From NCBI RefSeq assembly GCF_030463565.1, contig NC_134676.1, positions 4,140,001 through 4,204,000 of the forward strand: a DNA stretch of 64,000 nt, given 5' to 3'. Positions within the stretch are counted from its first letter, which is position 1; each line of letters starts with the position of its first letter. Below are positions 1-11,818 of the stretch, piece by piece. The notes under the pieces were generated by a model. The model saw only the letters and a program-made list of their open reading frames with translations. It had not been told where the DNA came from and did not search any database. The position numbers and the translations under genes were made by a program. This stretch comes from Pelecanus crispus (Eukaryota > Chordata > Aves > Pelecaniformes > Pelecanidae).

Positions 1-533
1 GGGTGGAGCGTGGCCGCTGCCAATGCCACCGCCGCCGAGCTGAGCCTCCCACCCCACCGCTTCTGGAGCCTGCCTGTACCTGCTCCCAAGCTGATATTAA
101 GCCTGCTCAAACACTGCACCGCCTTCTCCTCGCATTGTTTTCTGTACCCCACACCCAGCACCAAAATAGCGATAACCCCCCCCCCTTCCCCACCCTCCCG
201 CGGTGACTCAGGCTGGCGAGCAGGCACACATCTGCTTCTGATTTAACGTGCTAGTGCTCTGACCCTTTTATTTTTACTCCCAAAGTCCTCCCTTTGGTGG
301 CTTGCTCTCTGGGGGCGAGGGGAAAGAAGAAAAGGGGGAGCTGGATCCCCCTCCCTGCTTTTTTGGAGTGCCCAAAAATTTATTTTATTTTATTTTGGAG
401 CCCTGTTTTCGCACAAGCTGGTGACAGCCTTACCCGGATCCACGTCCAAGTCCCTCGCAATCCTGTCCACTCCGGAGGGACGCCAGCCAAACCAGTTTTC
501 CATGGTTAAGCTGGGCACATTTTTCCGCCGTGG

Positions 534-557
534 TTTTTTTTTTTTTTTTTTTTTTTT
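534..557. repeat. Poly(T) tract, 24 bases
   Basis: An uninterrupted run of 24 T on the + strand. Comparable pure runs occur at 32780-32799, 41065-41086, 43709-43726, 45220-45241, 46335-46351 and 59394-59413. One A run lies at 19745-19765. They are simple-sequence tracts with no visible retrocopy attached. Confidence 0.9.
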
Positions 558-1212
558 GGTCAGGAAGCAAACCCACCCAGTGTGTGCACGCCGTTCAATA
601 GGAGCCTTTTTTTAATTTCTTTTCCTTTTTCTGGCTCCGGAGAAAAGCAGAACGAGAGGGAGCAAAGGGGCCTGCCTGTTCTCCCAGGAGAGCTCAGAAT
701 GGGAGGAAATAATTTTTTTTTTAGCTGTTTTTAAGACTGTGCTGGAAAGAGGTACCCGCCACTGACGGGCTCATGGGGTTGTAATGTTGTGCACCCGTAG
801 GGATGTATCCTATATATACATCCTATATACCTCCCTAGAGCAGTGGCTGGGCAGCTTGCACAAGGGGGAAGGTGGTGTTGGAGGAGAGTGGCTGCAAACA
901 CACGGACAGAAATGCCACCAACCATGTCATGTACCTCACGGACCCTCATCCAGGCCATGTCAGAGATGCTGGAGGGACCAGCAACCTGATGTTCAGCCAG
1001 GCCAGCTCTGGCGTGGACATATCTCTGGTAGGGATTCTCCTCTCGCTCTCTTTTTGGTTTGTTTGGTGTTTTTTTTTTCCGCAGAACATGGCATGGGAGG
1101 GGGGACGTGTCACTTGATGTGTGAGTGAGTTTCCATGAGAGTGGGGTGGTTGCACAGGATGGCTGGAAACTCTTCTGTTTCACTTGACATATTGCCCCTC
1201 CCACGGGATTTC

Positions 1213-1258
1213 TACACACACACATATACACCGTATAATGTGTATGTGTGTGTGTGCA
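1213..1258. repeat. CA/TG microsatellite with opposed arms
   Basis: An alternating CA tract (1214-1230) is followed after about 8 bases by an alternating TG tract (1239-1257). The two arms are nearly reverse-complementary, so the site could fold as an imperfect hairpin. No gene is associated. Confidence 0.75.
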
Positions 1259-4200
1259 TATAGATACCTAAGGAGGGGAGATAATTCAGCCAGGATCATT
1301 TGCTGTACCAGCGACACTGCATTTAAAAGTCCCTAAACACTGGAGCATAGCTAGGAGAGCATCAAGGCTAACTCAGAGGCGTGTAGAGAGGGACCTCAGA
1401 GGTTCTCCGAGAAAAAGCCCCATAACTAACTGGATATTGAGCACCTCCAGCCTTGCAGAAACCATGGCAGAGAAGAGCAGAGGGATCTGGTGCCCAGACC
1501 CACCACCCCCTCGAGCTCCAGACCTCCAAGGAGCTGCTTGGGTGGGTCAGATGTGACCACCTTATAAAGCCCCCTCTTGCAGTACCTGCCTAGACACTGT
1601 GGTTAATTAATTTGCCCCTGCTTTGTGTGTAGATGAAGCCCTCAAAACACCATCTGGAGCAATGCTGTGCCTTCGACATTGCTCCACTAATTGTTTACGT
1701 TTATTTGACCATTTATCACTGGGATCCCCCTTTGCCAAAACCTGCTCAGCACATCGGCATGTCACGCAGCATTCAGACTTAATCAAGCTGCTACCCAGAA
1801 GTGACCCAAAGCTCCTGATTTTGGAGATTTATATAAACTCTGAATTTGGGAAGCGTGCTTAGTAATTTAAAGAAACTGGAAAGAAAAAAACAAAGTGAAA
1901 ATATGGCCCTTCAATTATAGGAGGCATTGAACTCTACTCTGGTCCTGCCAGAGCTCCTATTTGCATTTTTCTGGGGTTCAAGAACTGGTTTCAAGGAAAT
2001 AAGAGAGCCATGGGGCTTGGTCCTGGTGGTGTGATGGCATCTTCCTAGCATGAGTACCGCAGCGTGCAGAGCTGCTGGGCTCGCCCAGAGGCAAGGTGTT
2101 GATCCACCAAACTTCATACCAGAGTCTGGGAGCTCATTATAAAACGATGTTCAGGTCAGGCCAGGGTGGGATACCTTGGCGTAGATCTAAGGGGATTGCT
2201 GTGGCTTTTCAGATACTTGGTGCCTGCCATGATGAGTGATGAGGGAGAGAGGAGAGGAGTTCGACCTGTTCATCATCACATGCCAATGGAGGGGTCAACT
2301 TGAGTAACAAGCCCATAAAGGAGCTAAGGCCAGGAAAAATGGCCTTAACTTAAATACCCCGTGGACTCAGGGTGGTCATGGAGCAGCAGCAAATTCCCAT
2401 TACAACCAGTAGCACCCAACCATTCAGCTCACTAGGGAAGGATTTGATTCATAATTTGCAATTTTGCCAGATTGTATCTGTACATAAACAAGTTGTTGAA
2501 GTGCCAGGTGCCTGGTGTAGGCTCTCGGTAGCTGGCACTAACCTGCAGGGATAGATTTGTTGAGAGATGCATAATATCTGCTGCAACGTATAACTAGCCT
2601 TTAAAAATTCCCGAGGATGGATTCACAAAGGGCACAGGAGACGTTTGTGCCTCCACACCTTGGCGAGCGAATGAGTGGCACCTGTAATCACTATTTATTT
2701 TCTTAAGCAAATAGTCCTCGTGGTACTTCCCAAGTGACGTCGTACCAGAGAAGTACATCAGATCTCCAGTATTGATGTGCCCCAGGTCTGCCTGGCTGGC
2801 TAACTTTCAGTATGAATTCTGGAAACTGGGAAGAGTGGTTGTCACTAAAATGAAGAAGGGATTAAATATGTCGTCGGGATCGTTGGGCACTCTGGAGGTG
2901 GTTCTCCAACACCTTTTATTTTGGATTCCCTGATGGGACTTCAGGTGAAGATGGCTTTCTGGTGGCCTCCTTATAGGAACCTAGTAGTTCCAGCCCAAAC
3001 AAGTCAGTTTTATATAGTATATGTAAATATATATGGTTCACATGTGCTCAACTTGCCAGCCAGATGTTGATAAGGATGCATCCTTGTACGCCCAAGGATT
3101 TTGTTTGGGGATTAGTATTAATATGGAAAAGTCCCGTAGGTAATGGAGAAATACCAGGCTGAAGGTCACCCGTGTGATCTCAATCCCTGAAGCGTAACCA
3201 CTTTAATTACATGATCAAACCACGCTCGACTTCCGGGGCTCTTCCTTCAGGTAGGAGCCATCTCACAAATCCTTGGCTCTGTGGAGGCTGACCGAAAAGG
3301 GTTGGGCTGTCCCCCCCGGGGGGCTTCTCGTCCATCCCTCTCCTCCCAGCATCAGTGGGAGGTCTCCATCTGTGTCAATGTCGCTGGGGCTCTGTCTGGC
3401 CGCTGTAGGCAGCCTCGGCACCGGCGTCCTATGGAGCATCTTCTTAAATTGTACTGACCGGCTCCATTTATGGAGCTGCTGCCTGCCAGCAGCCATGTGG
3501 GGTGATGCCACCTCTGCAGCCACCTACGGGGCTTTCTCCCCATCCTTGCTGCAAGCGAGCACCTTCCGTAGCCAATGTGACCCTCTTCGCATCCTTCCTC
3601 ACCAAGGCATCTCTGCCCTTGCCTACTTTGTCCAGATCTAAGCAAAATCCATTTTTTTTTGGAGGAGGAGGGATCCTCAGTTTTGGGTGGATGAGCTTAT
3701 TACGTACCACTTAAAAACCAAACACCCCCACCTTTCCCGGCTCAACCCTGTATTCCCCAAGCAAGACTGATCCCAAGGGAAAGGCTGGTCTCAGTTATTA
3801 GAGGCTGGGGCGGGTGCCCAGCCCGGCAATAAACCCCTGGTGCTCTTGCTAGCAAGCTGGTTCCCTCCCACAGCACCATCTTTGGGTCTGCAAAGCGGCT
3901 CATCTCCTTTAAAAACCCGATGATTTCCTTGCGAGGGAGGCAGTGGTTAGTGTCACCGCGTTTTCCTCATCATTTCAGGCATCTCGCGGGGAAGTGATTG
4001 AAAGGCGAGGAGCGCTTTCTGCCCCACCTTCCTGCCGGAGGGGAGAAACATTAGGTACTAGGGTGGGTGGTTTAATAACATGTTCTTCTGGAGACAAGAT
4101 GTTCAGAGGGGAGGTGCGCTTAAGGGAATATTTGCCTTTTTTGGGTTTTAAACCTTCCCTTTTTTTTTTTTTTTTTTAATAAAAGAAAGAAAAAAAACCC

Positions 4201-4875
4201 GCCTCTCTGCCTGCCTTTCAAATAGGCTTTTAGGGATCCCAACTCCTTCTTGGTAGGAAAGAAGAGGCGTCTTCGAAATTGCGATCAAGTGCTTGGCCAA
4301 GGCAACGGTGTCATCCCCGTGGGGCTGGCTTTGGGTGGGGTGTCAACGTGGGTGGCTCTGCTCAGGGACACTTGCACAAGGGACTTGCTCAAGGTCATGG
4401 AGCAATCGGCAGATGCAGGAACAGAGCTCCAGCATCCCCATACCCCCAGAATAACAACACGGCTAAGGAGCGGAAGCTATCAATCACTGGTCAGTGTATC
4501 CCATAGAAAGCAGCTGTAATATTTTGACAGATTAGGGTAATCTCACATGCACATCTTAATTGCCTCATTATGACAAGCCATAAATAAACCTGGAAAAAAA
4601 CCCAAACCCACCTATATTTATGGGCTGATGGATGTAGCAGGCAGGTCTACATACACAGGACCACGGGTAGATGCAGAGGGAGCCAGCCCACCCTGGGTGC
4701 TGCCTCTGCTCCTGCAGCCCGGAATGAGGATTGGGAAAGAGGAGCAGGTAGCAAAGCAGCAGAGCCAAAGCGTCTGTCCCTCGGGGTGCCGAGTGCCCCG
4801 GGCAGGGGAGGGAAGGAGTTGGTGGTAGAAAATAAGGCAGGATGGGGAAAGCTGTTGAGACCTCGTGCTGATTCA

Positions 4876-5227
4876 GTACGGGCCCTTCAGTACTTAAAGG
4901 GGGCTCAGAAGAAAGATGGGGATAGAGTTTTTTAGCAGGGCCTGTAACAACAGGACAAGGGGTAATGGTTGTAAACTAAAAGAGGGGAGACTCAGACTAG
5001 ATCTGGGGAAGAAATGTTTTACGCTGAGGGTAGTGAAACACTGGCACAGGTTGCCCGGAGAGGTGGGAGATGCCCCATCCCTGGAAACATTCCAGGTCAG
5101 GTTGGACGGGGCTCTGAGCACCCTGATCCAGTTGAAGATGTCCCTGCCCATGGCAGGGGGGCTGGACTGGATGACCTTCAAAGGTCCCTTCCCACCCAAA
5201 CCATTCTGTGATTCTATGGTTCTGTAA
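4876..5227 (+). mobile_element. CR1 LINE fragment, 3' end, + orientation
   Basis: This 5'-truncated CR1 copy covers the 3' end of the element. It contains the recurring CR1 phrases seen in the other copies of this window: the 'aggacaaggggtaatgg' block, 'caggttgcccggagaggt', the 'ccatccctggaaacattcc' block and 'ggctggactggatgacctt'. It ends in the tail 'attctgtgattctatgg'. Only the non-coding tail and the last part of the ORF2 region remain, so it cannot code for protein. Confidence 0.93.
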
Positions 5228-5777
5228 CTCCCTCTCCTGCCGCGGGCAGCAGGCTGGGGTGGCCAGGGATGCCTTGCGCCCCAAATCCAGGTCCAGCCAC
5301 CTCGGGGGTGCTTTGCTGGATGGCCTCATGCTTCAGATGTAGAGCTTGAATCCCTCCTGGGGTTTTGTGCCTGCAGGGACCGAGCGTGAGGGGTGCTGTG
5401 TCGGGGTGGCAGGACCCGGCCATGGGGGGATGCTCAACCCCAAGCCTTGCCCCTGGGGTTGCACCCCAAACCGCTCTCCATGCGGAAAGAGGGAAGAATT
5501 GGAGACACCATTTGTTTTGCCTGGAAAAATGTCATTTTGACACTGGTAGCAGGCAGAGATCAGCCAGAGCCTCAGGCTTCTTCCTCCACCGCACTGAATG
5601 CAGAATGAACACGACATGGGGGGACGGCTGCTTTGCGCTCCCCAGCTTTGGGCAGAGCCCAGCGCTTTGCATACCAAAAAGAAATGTGGTCAGTAGCCAG
5701 CTCCTTCCCGCGGGGAAAATCATAGCAAAGAGAAGGCCAAGCAATGCACATTTTAAGATGAAATGCTCCGAGAATCT

Positions 5778-5882
5778 CTATACAAATATATAAATATAAA
5801 TATATTAATATGTAAAAATATAAATATCTAAAAATATACAAATAATAAAATATACACCTATTAAATTATTAGAATATTAATG
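5778..5882. repeat. AT-rich low-complexity patch
   Basis: About 100 bases of nearly pure A and T, with repeated ATAAATAT-like words. It is much more AT-rich than the flanks and has no coding potential. Such patches can act as matrix attachment or easily unwound DNA, but that is speculation here. Confidence 0.8.
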
Positions 5883-6719
5883 CTGCATGTTATAGTAATG
5901 ATGCTACGTGTCAGCATACAATTAAAAGCCAAAATTGCCATCTCCCAGCTAAGACTCAAGTTGTGAAGCGTCCCCACGGACGGAGCCGATGGGACAGGGA
6001 CATCCCCAGCCCTGCCGTAGCCCTGAACCCGGAGCCGCGCATTGCACAAGCCTGGGCTCTTCCTGGCAGCCTTTATCTCCTCCGAGGGCCCGGCTTCGCA
6101 GGGCGTTGTCGTGGGAGGTGAGGAAGGAGATGGGAGAGGGAAATGTTGATGAGGAGCCCTCACAGGTCACAGGTCTCCTGCTCCTGGCTTTGAGCAACGC
6201 TGAGACCCGGGGGCAGGATCCTGTCCCACCTCGGGGCTGGCACATCTTTCCCAGGGCTCCTCCAAGCTGTAGCACTCCTCCATTTCCACTGATACAAATG
6301 AATATAGGCAATATTAGTTCACTTTATCTATTTTCTAGAGATATATCTCTGTAATCTATTGAGTATTCTCCTATTTTTTCCTTATCACAATTGCTAAGTG
6401 AGCATTTAGCCTCTCTCTCTGATATTTCAGTTTTATGTTACTGGTTTTCAGAGGCTGTATTCTACTGAAAGAGGCTTGAAGTTAAAAGCATACGTGAGAA
6501 TAGAGCAACCAAAAAATAAAAATAAAAAGTAGAAGGGGCTTCTGAGCAGCAGAGTGCCCTGGATGAGCTTTGGGTCGCCCAGGGAGCGCGCGTAGCTGAC
6601 GGTTTATAATATTGCTGCGGTCGCTGGCTTGTGTCTGGGTTGTATCACCCACGTTCAGGCAGGCAGTGAGGTCAGACCGCGGCATCGCAGCCGAGACTCC
6701 TGCCTGCATCTGCCTACGT

Positions 6720-7083
6720 CTGCCTACATATCTTCATCTTGCTGCCTACATGTCTCCATCTTGCTGCCTACGTGTCTCCATCTTGCTGCCTACATGTCTC
6801 CATCTTGCTGCCTACGTGTCTCCATCTTGCTGCCTACGTGTCTCCATCTTGCTGCCTACATATCTCCATCTTGCTGCCTACGTGTCTCCATCTTGCTGCC
6901 TACGTGTCTCCATCTTGCTGCCTACATATCTCCATCTTGCTGCCTACGTGTCTCCATCTTGCTGCCTACATATCTCCATCTTGCTGCCTACGTATCTCCA
7001 TCTTGCTGCCTACGTGTCTCCATCTTGCTGCCTACATATCTCCATCTTGCTGCCTACGTATCTCCATCTTGCTGCCTACGTAT
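6720..7083. repeat. 22-bp minisatellite, 16.5 copies
   Basis: Sixteen complete 22-bp units and a partial seventeenth follow each other with no insertion or deletion; unit starts fall every 22 bases from 6720 to 7072. The unit is CTGCCTACRTRTCTCCATCTTG with the last base G, and nearly all differences are G/A transitions at the two R positions (plus one C/T in the first unit). Because 22 is not a multiple of 3 and no unit contains a stop, all three + frames stay open through the array. This produces artificial open frames of up to 228 codons (6612-7315) that should not be called genes. Confidence 0.97.
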
Positions 7084-7089
7084 CTCCAT

Positions 7090-10000
7090 TGGGGTGGTCG
7101 CTGCCCCGAGCCAGCAAAGCACCATCCTTCCCAAAAATGGAAGGATTTTCACCCAAAAAGGGGACAAAGCTCAGCTCCCCTCAATTCCCCTTTGTAGGTG
7201 CCTCAATACGCTGGCAGAGCTCGCCAAAGTGGTCCTGCATCCAGATAGCATCTCCCAGGATCATTCTTTTATAAATGGGGCTTTTCACGGCAAGAAGGTA
7301 ATGAATGAGTTTTAAGCGTGCCCATAAATGCAATGTTTCGAGACGTCATCTGCAGAATACATTTATTTTAGGTGCCCTCCACCCTTCCCTGCCCCCACCC
7401 CAGTTTATTTTAACAATGCTGTAATTTTCTATTATAAAATGGGATTTTTTTCCGTTTAACTCCATGTAGTCCGTTCAGCATTTGCATGTGTGTGTGCGTG
7501 CACTGGTGACATTTGTCACCATCAGATGCTATTTTTAGGCCTGTTAGTCTTGAGGACCCCACCCTTGGCTTGGCTTGGGGAAGGGGGGAGCGCAGGAGGA
7601 GGGAGAGGAGGGAGGGGGAGGAAGGAAAACATCAGCTTCTGCACATTTCCAGCCTGTGGCCATCAACCTCCCCGGGGGCATGGGAACCATAAGGTCATTT
7701 CTCAGGCTCGCTGAGCTCCGGAGCTGTCAAACCACCCTGCGAGTTAAAAAAATGCAAATGTATGCAAATGAATGGGCTGTTTCTCTTCCTCTCCCCCTCC
7801 CCACATTTAAATGACATGAATCACCTTCAATTTTGCCAGCATCCTGTAAAGTTATCAGCTTGCCTAAGTGCTTCGGTTAACAGAACCGCATCTAGAGAGG
7901 ACCAGGAGGGGAAAAGAAAGGAAAAGGAGTCCATTCCCACTGAAGGGAGCTGTACATCATTTTAGTTTATAAGCACATACCCCCTGATCTTCTAATTCCA
8001 TTTTTTCTTGCTTTCTTGCTGACGAGTGAATAATCCACAAATTAGGGAGGAGGGAGTTTAGCGTCTGGAAAAAAAACTCTATAAAAACAATGGTCAGGGT
8101 AGTCTAATATTCTGCTTTTCCGATCTTTCGCACTTAGGGTGATCTGGCAATAAAAGATCAAAATAGATTCGTAGGAAGACACGTTCCTTCACATGAGGAG
8201 CTCCTTTAACTCTAATGCTCCTTCCAAACAAAAATAATATGTAGAAGAGAAATACAGCACTAGAAATTTAATAGCGCATGCTTATTATTAAGGATACAAA
8301 GCCCTAAAAAGGAAGTTATCTCTTCCTCCCTGGCTCAGGCGTTATTTATTATCTTACGCTCCACTTGAAGAACACATCAGATTTACTTTCATTTTTTGGC
8401 AATTTTCAAGGAAGATTTGATACAGAGCCGGTTGGGCTGGTAGAGAAGCATAGCTAGTTAACATGGTTAAGCACAGCACACTGTAATGAATCAATTTGTT
8501 TCAGACAACAGACATAATTAGCGTGGAGCTAATGGGTAGACCAGGGGACGAGGGACTGGAGCATCGTCCCTCAGCTGAAAATGTCGGTGGCTGGAGCTGA
8601 GGGGGGCTCGGAAGGGTGTGATTCCCGGTTCCTCTCCCCATCTCTGGGCAGGGGGAGGTGGCTGGAGAGGGCTTCCCATGGCGGGGGCCGCCCTCCAGCC
8701 CCCCGTGAGGCTTCACCAGCTCAGGGACAGCTTGGACCCATCCCGGCATTGCTCCCACCGGGCTGGTGGTCCGTAACCCTTCCCTGGGGTGTGCTCCGTC
8801 TAGGTTGCGCCGTCTTCCCCAGGCCTTCGCTCGCCGGCTCCCACACGGCGAGTGCTCGGCAGCGCTGATTAGGTGTGTGGGAGATATCTGCAAGGTCTCA
8901 GCTAGAGATTGACCCTGCGGAGGGAGGAGAAGGGAGACGGCGTTCCTATTCCCACGGGAACGTTTGCTGCAGAGTCTGATCCCCTCTACAGCTCTCCAGC
9001 CTCCCCCAGGGGTCACTGGCTTGCTGGCCAAGGTGAAGCAAGGATTTCCCTGGACAGCCTCCATCAGACCAGGCTCTTTCCATCCCCGAGGGCTGGAGGC
9101 AGGTGGTAGGGTGGGAGCCAGCCCCTCACCATGAGGTAGACCAGGTCCCCACAGCTGCTGGGAAGGAGTTTTGGAGTCAGCGTGGCCAGAAACAGAGCAG
9201 GGAAGGACACCCAGGACGTGGTGGTGAATCCCAGGAGAGATGCGGAGGTGGCACAGGGTGGGATTGGGAGCCTGCCTGATGGTCTCAGCCTTGCGAAAGG
9301 GGCCGGAGTGGGGCTGCAGTTTTAATTACGTGTACCCTGGGCTCCCTCAGAGATGAACCACTCGGCTGTGAACTTAGTGTCTACCTGCAGTGGGGCCACG
9401 AGCCGGGACTCGTAGAGGTGACACTGCATGAACACATGCTCTGTGTCCTGGGAGTTTCCAAAGGGTTAGTGTCTTCAAAGTTCTTCTGGCTGTTTGATGT
9501 ACTCTGTGTGTGATGGGATTAACGTATTCGTCGCCTGCTGGAGGAAGTCACTCTCCTTTCCTGGGATTTCTCATGTGGAAGGGCTGCTGGAGCCATGTGA
9601 AAGAGGAAACATCTTACAGATAAAAAAAAAAGGCAAAAAAGTCAGGTTTTCCTTTTGGGTGTGGGCTTTTTGCTTCCGAATTTCCCTTTGAAGCTGGAGC
9701 TGCTCTAGCAGGGGAAGGTGTTTGCCAGATGCACAGGGCATTTGATACCAAGCTAACAAGTCCAAACAGGATTGGGAACAGGGCAAGCTCAGCTCATGGG
9801 TGAAGATAGCAGACAGCCATCTGCCTCTGGCCAGGCCCTTGCTCCCTGGTTGTCTTTCTCTGAGTCTTTAGGTACACTGTGACACACAACTCCTCACTTG
9901 TCTCCCCCATTCCCAGATCCCTCGGGAAGACATCCCTGTGCGGGTTGTCCACATGCTGCGGTGACATGGGATAGCTTCCAGGCATGAAGTAGCAGGAGGA

Positions 10001-10621
10001 CACAGAACTGGAGACCTGCTGCCCCATAAGGACTGTTCTCCTGCTGCAGCAAACAGCCATGACCAGCAGTTCCTCCTATTTGGGACATCCAGTTCTACCA
10101 GTCCCAAAAACAATTGCATACATGAGATGGGCACTCCCTGGCTTGTCTTGTTTAAGTGATGTAGGTGCTGGCACTTGGCAGTGTGAAGCATCACCCTTTC
10201 TCCACATAGCTCCCGGCAGGGCAAATCCAACATGTGCCTGGAAAGATGTTGGCTCTGGGAGGATGTGGAAAAAACATGATGGGGAGGGAGTCATTGCACA
10301 AGGTTCCTGGGGGAGGGATGTGAAAGAGACGAGGGAGCTTGTGGTGGTTACGAAAAGGTGAATAGGGTGGGAGCCAAGAAGAGAAGGATGGAGACAAAGA
10401 AGGAGGAGAAGAGATGTGGAGGGAAGCAGAAGTTAAATCACAGAGGACCTGTAAGGAGTTAAAGGTGACATGGAGATGCACTGGGGCAGTGCAAGCAGGA
10501 GGTGATTACGGAGGTCCAAGTGAGGCAAGGGAGAGGAGGACACCAGGAAAAGACAGGTCTGTTTTGGCATTATTATTTGGGAATCCCCTGCTAATGCTCT
10601 GCTGTCTGTGTTTTGTCCTAG
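7090..10621. other. Non-coding DNA (probable ZBTB7C intron) up to the coding-exon acceptor
   Basis: No exon is recognised. 7740-8520 is a long AT-rich block with intact POU-type octamers and many homeodomain-like TAAT cores, which reads like a regulatory element rather than a repeat. 8560-9120 is GC-richer and unremarkable. The last 40 bases are a good 3' splice site: a possible branch sequence 'tgctaat', a pyrimidine-rich stretch, and CCTAG ending at 10621. Confidence 0.5.
7480..7769. promoter_or_regulatory. Cluster of three POU octamer sites
   Basis: Perfect octamers ATGCAAAT lie at 7752-7759 and 7762-7769 on the + strand, exactly 10 bases apart. A third lies on the - strand at 7480-7487 (ATTTGCAT). 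Octamers bind OCT/POU-domain factors. That the cluster is functional is inference from the spacing and its position beside an AT-rich non-repeat block. Confidence 0.4.
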
Positions 10622-10637
10622 GGCACTAAATGAGAAT
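10622..10637 (+). other. ZBTB7C: 5' UTR part of the first coding exon of ZBTB7C
   Basis: Exon sequence between the acceptor CCTAG (ending 10621) and the start codon at 10638. An upstream in-frame ATG at 10608 lies in the intron side of the acceptor and is therefore not used. Confidence 0.7.
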
Positions 10638-11818
10638 ATGGCCAATGGCATTGAAGATCTTATCGGGATCCCATTCCCGAACCACAGCAGTGAAGTTTTA
10701 TGTGGTTTAAATGAGCAGCGGCATGACGGTCTTCTCTGCGATGTCATCCTCATTGTACAGGACCAGGAGTACCGGACCCATCGGTCCGTCCTTGCTGCCT
10801 GCAGCAAGTACTTCAAAAAACTCTTCACTACTGGCACTTTAACAGACCAGCCCTATGTTTACGAGATTGACTTTGTCAAGCCTGAAGCACTTTCTGCCAT
10901 CCTCGAGTTTGCCTACACCTCAACCCTCACCATCACCACCTCAAATGTCAAGCACATCCTCAGCGCTGCCAAGATGCTGGAGATCCAGTGTATTATCAAT
11001 GTATGCCTTGAAATCATGGAGCCCGACAGAGAGGCGGAAGAGGAAGATGACAAAGAGGACGAAGATGATGACGAAGATGAAGATGAAGATGAGGAGGAGG
11101 AGGAGGAGGAGGAAGAAGTGGAAGATTTTGTCAGTCAGGAGAACCTAACCGATGTCCAAGAAGTAAGCTGTCACCAAAGCCCTTCTAAGTCTGATCTTAC
11201 CGAAGAAGCATATACAGAAGCACCTAAAGACTTTCCAAATCACTACCCAGCCAATAATTCCTCTGGACACTTGGGTGTGATACGAGACTTCTCCATCGAG
11301 TCCTTGCTAAGGGAAAACTTGTACCCGAAGGCGAACATCCCAGAAAGGAGGCCAGCTCTCTCTCCTTTCACCCCAAGCTTCTTCCCCCATCTATGGAATG
11401 GTGATTTTAGCTCCTTCTCCCAGCTCGAGGAGCCCCAAGTAGACAATGGCCCCTTGGATCTGGTGATCAAAAAGAGGAAGATCAAGGAAGAGGAGGAGAA
11501 GGAAGACCTGCCTCCACCTCCTTTCCCTAATGACTTCTTCAAGGACATGTTTACCAACGCCCCAGCAGGTCCCCTAGGGCATATTAAGGCAGAGACTGAC
11601 TATAGCGCTTATCTCAATTTCCTAAGCGCTACCCAGTTTGGAGGAGTTTTTCCCCCGTGGCCCCTGGAGGAAGAGAGGAAGATAAAGCCCAAGGCGTCCC
11701 AGCAATGTCCCATCTGCAACAAAGTCATCATGGGGGCCGGCAAGCTGCCCAGGCACATGAGGACCCACACGGGAGAGAAGCCGTATATGTGCAATATCTG
11801 TGAAGTCCGCTTTACCAG
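10638..11818 (+). CDS. ZBTB7C: ZBTB7C coding exon 1: BTB domain, acidic region, zinc finger 1 and start of finger 2
   Basis: This exon encodes residues 1-393 and two bases of codon 394 of a BTB/POZ zinc-finger transcription factor of the ZBTB7 (Pokemon/Kr-pok) family. The start is the ATG giving [20 protein letters not shown], the N-terminus typical of ZBTB7C. The BTB/POZ domain covers about residues 24-128 and mediates dimerisation and corepressor contact in this family. Residues 132-163 are an acidic run of Asp and Glu ending in nine Glu codons. Residues 272-276 (PLDLV) resemble a CtBP-binding motif. 278-283 is a basic cluster, a likely nuclear signal. Zinc finger 1 is C357/C360/H373/H377. 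Finger 2 begins at C385/C388 and is split by the intron after ACCAG. The donor is AG|GTGTGC at 11818/11819. Reading on past the donor gives 16 extra codons and then a stop at 11868-11870. Joined to exon 2 the product is 605 residues; human ZBTB7C is 619 as I recall it. Identification is very secure. Confidence 0.97.
11031..11126 (+). repeat. In-frame GAG/GAA/GAT repeat encoding the acidic tract
   Basis: A purine-rich trinucleotide region inside the ZBTB7C exon encodes about 32 acidic residues, with a purer GAG stretch near 11091-11111. Such runs vary in length between species by slippage and probably explain part of the size difference from mammalian ZBTB7C. Confidence 0.85.

Larger units (their letters stand above)
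1..6719. other. Non-coding DNA upstream of ZBTB7C coding exons (probable intron)
   Basis: No exon is recognised here. Short open frames occur in all six frames, but none has protein-like composition or a family match I can name. The stretch carries a pure T run of 24 (534-557), a CA/TG microsatellite pair in opposite orientation (about 1214-1257), a CR1 copy (about 4876-5227) and an AT-rich patch (5778-5882). It is called intronic because mammalian ZBTB7C has several 5' non-coding exons far upstream. That is inference; the sequence does not show the upstream exons. Confidence 0.5.

Noticed and set aside
6720-7083. CRISPR-like regular repeats
   Set aside because: Units are contiguous with no spacers, and the host is a bird. 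It is a minisatellite.
6612-7315. Three overlapping open frames of 152-228 codons with repeated Ser/Cys/Leu/His motifs
   Set aside because: They are produced by the 22-bp minisatellite, which lacks stops in every + frame. No start context, splice sites or family support.
10608-10637. Start of ZBTB7C ten codons further upstream
   Set aside because: That ATG lies before the splice acceptor at 10620-10621. The MANGIEDL start matches the family N-terminus.
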